Source: a candidate division WWE3 bacterium
GTDB taxonomy: Bacteria > Patescibacteriota > WWE3 > UBA101185 > UBA10185
NCBI GenBank assembly: GCA_020427865.1
Contig: JAGQNX010000085.1
Location: 1 to 7,311, forward strand
Direction: 5' to 3'
DNA: 7,311 nucleotides
Positions 1-6,420 of the stretch are shown one piece after another (positions within the stretch are counted from its first letter, which is position 1; every line of letters begins with the position of its first letter). The notes under the pieces are model-generated. The model was not told the DNA's origin and did no database searches. It saw nothing but the letters and a program-made list of their open reading frames with translations. Made by a program: the position numbers and the translations under genes.

Positions 1-870
1 TGGTGGTGTATAGAGATAGTTATAATCAACTAACAAGCTTTCTACCGTGTAGCTTTCACGTTGTGGATAATAACTCCAAAAGAATTTAAGGTCATCTAAG
101 GTTAAGTTGGTAGTGATGCCTTGTTTTAAAAGTAGCTTAAATGCTTTTTCAACATCCATGGGCCAAAAAACACTATCTTTTTGCCCCACAGCATTCACCA
201 TACCTTGCAATATTATATGTTGGCGTTTCATTCTTCCCCAGTCACCGTTGTCAAAATCACCTTTTCGGCTACGTGAGTAAATAAGAGCTCTTTCTCCTGT
301 TAACAACTCTGGTCCTTGTTTGAAAGATACTGTCTGATATTCCTTTGTAGCATCCACAGGATATTGATGGTCGGTAAAAGTAGTTTCTACGTTTACGGGA
401 ACGCCTCCCATTGAATCTACTATCCAAACTAAATCCTCAAAATCTACCATTATATAACTAGTTGGTTGAACACCTGTGATTTCTGTTAGAGCTTGTTGTA
501 AACTTTCCCAACCATTTTGCACAAATAATGCATTTATACGTGTTCCTTGTGTCCACAAATCCCTAGGAACCGATACAAGTGTGATTTTTTTGTTTGTCTT
601 ATTTGCTATGGCGACGATCATTATGTCTGTTCTATAAGAAGTTTCATCTTTGCTTCTGCGATCTATGCCCAAAAATGCTATTGCCAATACATCTTGATCT
701 TTATATTGCGAATTTGGTATGGGTTCTATTTTAGTCTTAACTTTCTCGACTAAGGATATAGGGCTAATTAAGTTACTTATCTTGCTGTCGTAGCCTTTTA
801 GCCAAATACTAAATATTCCAACAACAATGCATGTAATTATCAAAATACCACTAAACTTTTTTCTATTCAC
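1..870 (-). CDS. LCP (LytR-CpsA-Psr) family envelope protein, 3' end outside the window
   Basis: Reading the minus strand from a GTG at 870 gives 290 open codons that run off the window edge, so the C-terminus is missing. Residues 1-5 are short and basic, and 6-24 form one hydrophobic helix, so the protein should be an inner-membrane protein with an extracytoplasmic domain. The LCP domain spans about residues 60-230. Visible motifs are LGIDRR (67-72), YRTD (79-82), VPRDLW (101-106), the strand VDSMGGVPV (151-159), GERALIYSRSR (192-202) and GRMKRQH (212-218). The RTD, PRD and SRxR arginines and aspartates are the pyrophosphate/lipid-contacting residues known in this family. Family members transfer undecaprenyl-phosphate-linked glycans to peptidoglycan or other wall acceptors; the substrate here is unknown. 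No ATG is available near the N-terminus; an in-frame TAG lies upstream, and the promoter geometry supports GTG 870. It is transcribed divergently from the response regulator. Confidence 0.93.
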   Translation of the reverse strand, partial: MNRKKFSGILIITCIVVGIFSIWLKGYDSKISNLISPISLVEKVKTKIEPIPNSQYKDQDVLAIAFLGIDRRSKDETSYRTDIMIVAIANKTNKKITLVSVPRDLWTQGTRINALFVQNGWESLQQALTEITGVQPTSYIMVDFEDLVWIVDSMGGVPVNVETTFTDHQYPVDATKEYQTVSFKQGPELLTGERALIYSRSRKGDFDNGDWGRMKRQHIILQGMVNAVGQKDSVFWPMDVEKAFKLLLKQGITTNLTLDDLKFFWSYYPQRESYTVESLLVDYNYLYTPP

Positions 871-876
871 CTTATC

Positions 877-905
877 AGGATAGTAAATATGTGTTTCAAA
901 CTCAA
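877..905 (-). promoter_or_regulatory. Predicted promoter of the LCP gene, leaderless geometry
   Basis: On the minus strand, TTGAGT (900-905, 4/6 to consensus) is followed by a 17-bp spacer and TATCCT (877-882, 4/6). Six bases then precede the GTG at 870, so transcription would begin at or within a base of the start codon. No Shine-Dalgarno sequence is seen. Each hexamer is individually weak; the call rests on spacing shared with two other promoters in the window. Confidence 0.5.
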
Positions 906-915
906 TAAGACAAAT

Positions 916-929
916 GTTCTAGGCAGAAC
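916..929. repeat. 14-bp inverted repeat in the divergent promoter region, possible operator
   Basis: GTTCT and AGAAC are perfect complementary arms separated by AGGC. The repeat covers the predicted -35 of the response regulator promoter (920-925) and sits about 10 bp upstream of the LCP -35, where a bound protein could affect both genes. The arms resemble half-sites used by LexA-type repressors (GTTC/GAAC), but the orientation and spacing do not match a LexA box I know. A 5-bp palindrome can arise by chance in a region this size. Confidence 0.35.
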
Positions 930-948
930 TTCTTATTTTATGTATCAT
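920..948 (+). promoter_or_regulatory. Predicted promoter of the response regulator gene, leaderless geometry
   Basis: TAGGCA (920-925, 4/6) is followed by a 17-bp spacer and TATCAT (943-948, 5/6), directly preceded by TG. Six bases separate the -10 from the ATG at 955, so the expected start of transcription coincides with the start codon. The six bases TAAAAA... upstream of ATG contain no Shine-Dalgarno match. Confidence 0.5.
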
Positions 949-954
949 AAAAAT

Positions 955-1353
955 ATGAAGAAAATACTAGTACTAGAAGATGATTTAAATATTTATGGTA
1001 TATATGCAGAAGCTCTTGAAGCCCAAGGTTATCAAGTAAGTAATGTAAATAATGGTGCACAGGCAATGAATGCTATTAGAGATCAAATGCCCGATCTAGT
1101 AATTTTAGATTTGGTAATGCCTGGAAGAAATGGTTTGGATATACTAAAAGAAATTAGAGATGATTCTTCGCTTGAAAAAATTAAGGTTGTAGTAACCACC
1201 AACTTTGGTAATGAAAACAACGTAAGTACTGCTCTAGATCTTGGCGCTAATGACTATATTATGAAATATAATGTGGGTGCCGAAGAACTTTCTAAAAAAA
1301 TTGCTACGCTACTTGGTGATATCCAAGGCGCGGGCATTTCGATGGTAGGATAG
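955..1353 (+). CDS. Stand-alone receiver-domain response regulator (CheY/Spo0F-like)
   Basis: The 132-residue protein is one REC domain with no output domain. Visible sites are the acidic pair E8-D9 in LVLEDD, phospho-acceptor D52 in LDLVMPG, T82 of the switch, and K104. Two positions differ from the usual pattern: the switch Thr is followed by Asn rather than Ala (TTNFGN, 81-86), and K104 is followed by Tyr (MKYN) rather than Pro. After the last helix comes only a short tail (IQGAGISMVG). A phosphorylated form would act through protein contacts, since there is no DNA-binding domain. The frame is open from an ATG at 889, but that adds 22 residues foreign to REC domains and overlaps the LCP promoter; MKKILVLEDD at 955 is the canonical REC start and fits the promoter. 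The phosphohexomutase gene follows after 4 nt, so the two are co-transcribed. No histidine kinase is in the window. Confidence 0.93.
   Translation: MKKILVLEDDLNIYGIYAEALEAQGYQVSNVNNGAQAMNAIRDQMPDLVILDLVMPGRNGLDILKEIRDDSSLEKIKVVVTTNFGNENNVSTALDLGANDYIMKYNVGAEELSKKIATLLGDIQGAGISMVG
1344..1350 (+). promoter_or_regulatory. Ribosome binding site of the phosphohexomutase gene
   Basis: GGTAGGA lies in the last codons of the response regulator, and its AGGA (1347-1350) is 7 nt before the ATG at 1358. This is normal Shine-Dalgarno spacing and supports that start. It contrasts with the apparently leaderless genes nearby, which have no such site. Confidence 0.6.
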
Positions 1354-1357
1354 TTCC

Positions 1358-2791
1358 ATGTCTCGTTTTCAGTTGCCCGCTGAAATATTTAGAGCTTATG
1401 ATATTCGCGGTATTTACCCCGAACAACTTCAAGATATTCATGCTTATATTATTGGTTGTTCCCTTGCAATTTACTTAAAAAGTAAGCTTAAAAAAGAAAA
1501 AATAACCTTACATATTGGTAATGATAATCGAGAGTCTTCTCCTACTTTGGTAAACTATTTTATATTAGGTCTTCAGTCTCATGATATAAATGTGGTTTAT
1601 GTAGGTATCACTTTAACCCCTATTATGAGCTATATAGCGTGCACCCAAAACACAGATTTTTGTGTAATGGTTACTGCGAGTCATAATCCTAAGCAATACA
1701 ACGGTTTTAGATTTATATATAAGCATGGTTCTTCTCTCTATGGTGATGAGCTTAAACAGCTTTATACAATTGCTCAAAATCAAATATTTCCTGAACCTTT
1801 ACCAGCCGTAACGTCTTTGCCTCCTATTCAATCTTTTAATGACATATATGTTGATGATGTAGCTAAGCGTGTCAATATTAACTACAATGGTAATGTCCTC
1901 ATTGATTGTGGTAATGCTACATCAGGTTTAATAGTAGAACAAATATTAAATAAACTTGAAGTTCCATATGCATTACGTCATTGTAACCTTGATTCTAGTT
2001 TTCCACTTGGAACACCCGATCCTGAACGAGATGAATTTATGCAAAATCTAGCTACTGAAGTAGTAGATGCAAAGGCCGCTATTGGTTTTGCCTTTGACAC
2101 AGATGCGGATAGATTTGGCTTAGTTGATGAAAATGGCATATGGTATAGTACTGACAAGCTTCTTGCGGTACTTGCTAGACACTATTTACCATTAAATGAA
2201 AACAAAACAGTTATATTTGATGTTAAATCTAGTTCTTTCTTAGAAAAGATTATTAGTGATTTTGAGGGTACTCCAAAAATGATTCGTACGGGACATCCCT
2301 ATTTTTTTGAAGAAATGCAAAAGGGTGCACTTATGGCGGCTGAATATTCAGGGCATATGTACTTTAATATAAACTATTTTGGATTTGATGACGGTATTTT
2401 TGCTATGTTAATGTTTCTAGATCTGTTAAGCTCTCAGAAATGTAATACGTCCTCTTTGTTTTCTGCTTTTCCAACAATGTATGTAACTCATGAGATTAAA
2501 ATTCCTTGTGAAGATATTGTTAAATTTAATGTAATGGAGCAAGTTATGAATTTAATCTCGAGTGTAGTTGAAATTACAGATTTGTCTTTGGTAGATGGTG
2601 TACGTTGTACTTTAGGTGACCTTGGATGGTTTTTGATTAGAGCTTCAAATACAACCCCTTTTTTAACAATTAGAATGGAAGCAAAAAACGAAGATAGCAT
2701 AGCCACTATAAAAAGTTGCATATCCCAGTTATTTGAAACTCTAAACATTGATACCTCTCCTATAGTAAATGCACCTGTTATACAAAACTAA
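1358..2791 (+). CDS. Phosphomannomutase/phosphoglucomutase (alpha-D-phosphohexomutase family)
   Basis: The 477-residue cytoplasmic enzyme interconverts hexose 6-phosphate and hexose 1-phosphate through a phosphoserine, supplying mannose-1-P or glucose-1-P for nucleotide sugars. All four active-site elements are present in order. The N-terminal FRAYDIRG (11-18) is followed by the phosphoserine loop TASHNP with Ser108. The Mg-binding DTDADR carries D247, D249 and D251. The sugar-specificity loop EYSGH (329-333) and the phosphate-binding loop RASNTTP (428-434) complete the set. The specificity loop reads EYSGH where many bifunctional PMM/PGM enzymes have EMSGH. That argues against GlmM, which usually has EQSGH, but does not decide mannose versus glucose, so no gene symbol is given. 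Length is slightly above the usual 450-465. The start at 1358 has a good ribosome binding site and begins just before the first domain. It lies 4 nt after the response regulator; PEP synthase follows after 42 nt containing its own promoter. Confidence 0.93.
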   Translation: MSRFQLPAEIFRAYDIRGIYPEQLQDIHAYIIGCSLAIYLKSKLKKEKITLHIGNDNRESSPTLVNYFILGLQSHDINVVYVGITLTPIMSYIACTQNTDFCVMVTASHNPKQYNGFRFIYKHGSSLYGDELKQLYTIAQNQIFPEPLPAVTSLPPIQSFNDIYVDDVAKRVNINYNGNVLIDCGNATSGLIVEQILNKLEVPYALRHCNLDSSFPLGTPDPERDEFMQNLATEVVDAKAAIGFAFDTDADRFGLVDENGIWYSTDKLLAVLARHYLPLNENKTVIFDVKSSSFLEKIISDFEGTPKMIRTGHPYFFEEMQKGALMAAEYSGHMYFNINYFGFDDGIFAMLMFLDLLSSQKCNTSSLFSAFPTMYVTHEIKIPCEDIVKFNVMEQVMNLISSVVEITDLSLVDGVRCTLGDLGWFLIRASNTTPFLTIRMEAKNEDSIATIKSCISQLFETLNIDTSPIVNAPVIQN

Positions 2792-2798
2792 GACTTCG

Positions 2799-2827
2799 TT
2801 TACACAAATTATTTATCTGTTTATACT
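2799..2827 (+). promoter_or_regulatory. Strong predicted promoter of PEP synthase, leaderless geometry
   Basis: TTTACA (2799-2804, 5/6) and TATACT (2822-2827, 5/6) are separated by exactly 17 bp, a near-ideal sigma70-type promoter in the 42-bp gap after the mutase gene. The -10 ends 6 nt before the ATG at 2834, so transcription should start on or within a base of the A of ATG. The bases just before ATG (CTTAATCT) contain no Shine-Dalgarno match. There is no terminator before it, so read-through from the mutase is also likely. Confidence 0.7.
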
Positions 2828-2833
2828 TAATCT

Positions 2834-5155
2834 ATGAACAAAGCTACTGTCCCTATACTATGGTTATCCGATATCAATAAAAATGATATTCCCTTTGTTG
2901 GCGGTAAAGGTGCTAACCTTGGAGAAATGTATCACTCTGGTATTCCTGTGCCCAATGCTTTTTGTGTTACATCTAAAGCTTATTTTGATTTTTTAAAAGA
3001 GACTTCTTTAAGTACAAAAATCTTAACAGAATTATCTGGACTAGACATTAACAATACTAAAGCTCTTCAGCAGGCAGCTACTAATATACAAAATGCTATT
3101 TTAAGTGCTCAAATGCCTCCAAAGCTTATAGAAGAAATTCAACATTCTTACCACAAATTATGTGGTGAGCATGATCGTTATGTGGCAATTAGGTCTTCTG
3201 CTACAGCTGAAGACTTGCCAGATGCTTCATTTGCAGGTCAGCAAGAAAGTTATCTTAATATAAAAGGATATTCTGATGTAGTTAAACATGTACAAAAATG
3301 CTGGGCTTCTTTATTTGGAGCACGTGCCATATTTTATCGTTCAGAAAAAAAGTTTGATCACTTTAAAGTTGGTATAGCAGTTCCTGTACAATTAATGGTT
3401 CAATCTGAAGTAAGTGGCATTATGTTTACAGTTAACCCTGTTACAAATAATACAAACGAAGTCTCTATTGAGGCTGCATTTGGACTAGGTCAACCTGTTG
3501 TTTCTGGTGAACTTACGCCAGATCAATATATTTATAATAAAAATTCTAAAAATATTACCACTAAGGTATTTGCACGGCAAACATGGCAGTACACTTTGGC
3601 TGGTAATACTCCCATTTCTAACGCATATCAAGAAAAGCAAAAACTGTCAGATGAGTTTATTGTTAAGTTGGCTACTATTGGTTTGAGAGTTGAAGCTCAT
3701 TATAAGCACCCACAAGATATAGAATGGGGTTTAGAAGCTGGCAAACTCTATATAGTTCAATCACGTCCTGTTACTACATTGGTAGTCAATGAGTCTAACA
3801 AAGGCGGTGTAATCAAAAAACTTATCGACGATTTAAAAAAAAAGTCACTTCTTGAGGGCTTAGGTGCTTCTCCTGGGGTTGCTAGTGGTAAAGTACAAAT
3901 TATAAAACGCCCTGCAGAAATGGATAAAGTTAGAGAAGGTGACATCTTAGTTGCTGAAATGACTAATCCCGACTTTGTTCCTGCAATGCGACGTGCTGTA
4001 GCAATTGTTACAGATAAAGGAGGTAGAACATCCCACGCCGCTATCGTGAGTCGTGAGTTAGGTATTCCTGCTGTAGTTGGTTGTGTTAATGCTACATCTT
4101 TACTCAGCCCTGGAGAACTTATAACTGTAGATGGAGCCACTGGAAAGATATTTGAAGGCGATCAGACTCAAATTGATAAAAAAGCAACTGAAGAAATTAA
4201 TTCTATAGTTGGCAGTACACCTTTAATAAAAACTGCTACCAAGGTTTATATGAATCTTGCTGAGCCTGACCTAGCTCAAGAACTTTCTAAAAAGAATATA
4301 GATGGTGTTGGCCTTCTTCGTGCCGAATTTATGATTGCAAATATTGGTGTACACCCCAGAAAGTTTATTGAAGATGGCAAAGAAGATGCATTTATAGATG
4401 CTCTAGCTGATGGTTTACTTAAGTTTACATCCGCTTTTTCTCCACGACCTGTAGTTTATAGGACTACAGATTTTAGAACTAACGAATACAAGAATCTTAA
4501 AGGTGGAGCAAAGTACGAAGATGAAGAATTTAATCCTATGATTGGCTTTAGAGGTGTTTCAAGATATTTAGCTGATTCCGAGGTATTTAGACTTGAAATT
4601 GAAGCTATAAAACGCGTAAGAAATAAAGAAGGATTTAAAAACCTTTGGGTAATGCTCCCCTTTGTAAGAACTGTAGACCAATTACGTGATGTAAAAAAAC
4701 TTATGGCTTCTTTTGGGTTGCGTCGCAGTAGCACTTTTAAAATCTGGATGATGGTAGAAGTACCTTCAAACGTTCTACTTTTAGATGAGTTTATAGAAGA
4801 AGGCTTGGATGGTATAAGTATAGGTACTAATGATTTAACTATGCTCGTTCTTGGAGTAGATCGTGATAATGAAAAGGTAGCATCTGTTTATTCCGAACTA
4901 GACCCCGCTGTATTATCCTGTTTGGAAAAGATTGTTAAAACATCTAATAAACATAAAATAACTAGCTCAATTTGTGGCCAGGCCCCCTCTGAATATCCCG
5001 AACTTGTTGAAAAGTTAGTAGACTGGGGAATTACTTCTGTGTCTTTAAGCCCAGATGTAATAGACAAAACACGACATATTATTGCTGATGCTGAAGCCAG
5101 GCTAATCAAAAATAGGTCCAGTAAAACAACCTCTAAAAAGAAATACACAAAATAA
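2834..5155 (+). CDS. ppsA: Phosphoenolpyruvate synthase (pyruvate, water dikinase)
   Basis: The 773-residue enzyme makes PEP from pyruvate and ATP (giving AMP and phosphate); E. coli PpsA has 792 residues. Three domains are seen. The ATP-grasp nucleotide-binding domain (about 10-315) includes VGGKGANLGEM (22-32), AIRSSATAEDLPDASFAGQQ (118-137), EAAFGLG (213-219) and VQSRPVTT (308-315). The swivelling phosphohistidine domain (about 340-440) has GGRTSHAAIVSRELG with catalytic His401. The PEP/pyruvate TIM barrel (about 465-750) has LLRAEF (494-499), YRTTDFRTNEY (542-552), NPMIGFRG (567-574), VEVPSNV (641-647), SIGTNDLT (662-669) and ICGQAPS with Cys714. This motif set separates it from pyruvate phosphate dikinase and rifampicin phosphotransferase. 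A Lys/Ser-rich tail (759-773) has no obvious function. The start fits both the family N-terminus and the promoter. Its stop codon TAA shares a base with the enolase ATG, suggesting coupled translation. The reaction could also run toward pyruvate in organisms lacking pyruvate kinase, but that cannot be judged here. Confidence 0.96.
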   Translation: MNKATVPILWLSDINKNDIPFVGGKGANLGEMYHSGIPVPNAFCVTSKAYFDFLKETSLSTKILTELSGLDINNTKALQQAATNIQNAILSAQMPPKLIEEIQHSYHKLCGEHDRYVAIRSSATAEDLPDASFAGQQESYLNIKGYSDVVKHVQKCWASLFGARAIFYRSEKKFDHFKVGIAVPVQLMVQSEVSGIMFTVNPVTNNTNEVSIEAAFGLGQPVVSGELTPDQYIYNKNSKNITTKVFARQTWQYTLAGNTPISNAYQEKQKLSDEFIVKLATIGLRVEAHYKHPQDIEWGLEAGKLYIVQSRPVTTLVVNESNKGGVIKKLIDDLKKKSLLEGLGASPGVASGKVQIIKRPAEMDKVREGDILVAEMTNPDFVPAMRRAVAIVTDKGGRTSHAAIVSRELGIPAVVGCVNATSLLSPGELITVDGATGKIFEGDQTQIDKKATEEINSIVGSTPLIKTATKVYMNLAEPDLAQELSKKNIDGVGLLRAEFMIANIGVHPRKFIEDGKEDAFIDALADGLLKFTSAFSPRPVVYRTTDFRTNEYKNLKGGAKYEDEEFNPMIGFRGVSRYLADSEVFRLEIEAIKRVRNKEGFKNLWVMLPFVRTVDQLRDVKKLMASFGLRRSSTFKIWMMVEVPSNVLLLDEFIEEGLDGISIGTNDLTMLVLGVDRDNEKVASVYSELDPAVLSCLEKIVKTSNKHKITSSICGQAPSEYPELVEKLVDWGITSVSLSPDVIDKTRHIIADAEARLIKNRSSKTTSKKKYTK

Positions 5156-6420
5156 TGATAACAATTACTAAAGTTCATGCTTATAAAGAAATTAATTCAA
5201 GGGGTGATTGGACTGTAGTTGCAGAAGTAATTTTAAGCACAGGTGTTGTAGGAAGATACGCCGTGGCAGATGGTGCGTCTACTGGAACAAAAGAAGCAAT
5301 AGTCTTAGATACAGATACTGCAGTGAGTAATATAATATCAAAAATTGCTCCTGCTCTAGTTGGGCTTAGTCCATATGACCAACTCACTATAGATACAATA
5401 ATGTTAGAGCTTGATAAAACACCTAACAAAGCTACTTTAGGTGGTAACAGCATTTTAGCTGTATCTGTAGCTGTAGCAAATGCATGTGCACTTAGTTTAG
5501 AAGTCCCTGCTTATATATATTTGCATGCACTTTATTTTGGAAAAGTGCCTGCTACTTTAGAAAATCCCATACTAAGTTTTAAGGAATTTAGCCCTAGGTT
5601 TCCTATACCTTTGTTTAATATATTAAATGGAGGTAAGCATGCCCAAAATAACCTATCTTTTCAGGAATTTATGATTATTCCCTCTAACACTTATAGCTTT
5701 TTAGAACGTATGGAAGTGGGTGTGCATTGTTATCATATTCTAAAAGACAAACTCCATGCAGATGGTTATGCAACATCTGTTGGTGATGAGGGCGGATTTG
5801 CCCCTAGCAATTTTAATCCCCAAACTGCCTTAGCATACATACAAAATGCTCTTAGTTCCCATTATATAATTGGTACAGATATATATTTTGGTATAGACGT
5901 TGCGGCAGATTCTTTTGTTAATGGAGACTCTTACACTATTAAAGAGCAAAATTTAACATTATCTCAAAATCAACTTATAGACTACCTGAGCGATTTAACA
6001 ACTAAACATCCATTAATAATATTAGAGGATCCTTTGTATGAGACACATTTAGATTCTTGGAATACTATTAATGCCAACCTTGGTTCCAAACTTAATATAG
6101 TTGGTGATGACTTAGTTGTAACCAACACTAAGATTTTATTAACAGCAATAGATAAAAAACTTTGTAATGCTGTAATTGTTAAGCTAAATCAAGTTGGAAC
6201 TTTAACAGAAACCTTTGCTTTTATTCAAACCGCGCAAAAGAATAATCTTAAAATCATAATTTCTCACCGTAGCGGTGATACTGCTGAGGACACCTTTGTT
6301 GCAGACATGGCTTTAGCTGTAAATGCTGATTTTGTTAAATTTGGTGCTCCTGCAAGAGGTGAGCGTACAGTTAAATATAATAGACTATTAGAAATCTACG
6401 ACGACATTCAAACTACTTAA
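5155..6420 (+). CDS. eno: Enolase (phosphopyruvate hydratase), divergent
   Basis: The 421-residue protein interconverts 2-phosphoglycerate and PEP. Every catalytic and Mg-binding residue I can place is kept: Ser42 in GASTG, His162 in NGGKHA, E171 in FQEF, E212 in GDEGGFAP, metal ligands D248 (GIDVAA), E291 (LEDP) and D318 (VGDD), base K343 (IVKLNQVGTLTET), HRS at 371-373 and K395. Several parts are unusual. The near-invariant SRGNPT reads SRGDWT (15-20). After GASTG (40-44) about 11 residues are missing compared with E. coli enolase, removing the RDGD...GKGV segment. About 14 extra residues occur around 122-150, before the NGG loop. The HRSG loop has one extra residue (SGDTAEDTF). An active enzyme is likely, since catalytic residues are intact. 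Its ATG overlaps the PEP synthase stop by one base and has no good Shine-Dalgarno site, so it is probably translated by reinitiation. Its 3' end overlaps the converging phosphoglycerate mutase gene by 8 bp. Confidence 0.95.
   Translation: MITITKVHAYKEINSRGDWTVVAEVILSTGVVGRYAVADGASTGTKEAIVLDTDTAVSNIISKIAPALVGLSPYDQLTIDTIMLELDKTPNKATLGGNSILAVSVAVANACALSLEVPAYIYLHALYFGKVPATLENPILSFKEFSPRFPIPLFNILNGGKHAQNNLSFQEFMIIPSNTYSFLERMEVGVHCYHILKDKLHADGYATSVGDEGGFAPSNFNPQTALAYIQNALSSHYIIGTDIYFGIDVAADSFVNGDSYTIKEQNLTLSQNQLIDYLSDLTTKHPLIILEDPLYETHLDSWNTINANLGSKLNIVGDDLVVTNTKILLTAIDKKLCNAVIVKLNQVGTLTETFAFIQTAQKNNLKIIISHRSGDTAEDTFVADMALAVNADFVKFGAPARGERTVKYNRLLEIYDDIQTT

Noticed and set aside
547..753. Open frame of 68 codons on the plus strand
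   Set aside because: It lies entirely antisense to the well-supported LCP gene and has a Cys/Phe/Tyr-rich, low-complexity translation with no family resemblance.
889..954. N-terminal extension of the response regulator from an ATG at 889
   Set aside because: The 22 extra residues are unlike REC domains and cover the promoter region; the canonical MKKILVLEDD start at 955 fits both the family and the -10 spacing.
3757..4140. 127-codon open frame on the minus strand inside PEP synthase
   Set aside because: It is antisense to the phosphohistidine domain, resembles no family, and its composition is that expected from the reverse of conserved coding sequence. Similar frames at 2488-2748, 4456-4734, 4888-5178 and 5181-5453 were rejected for the same reason.
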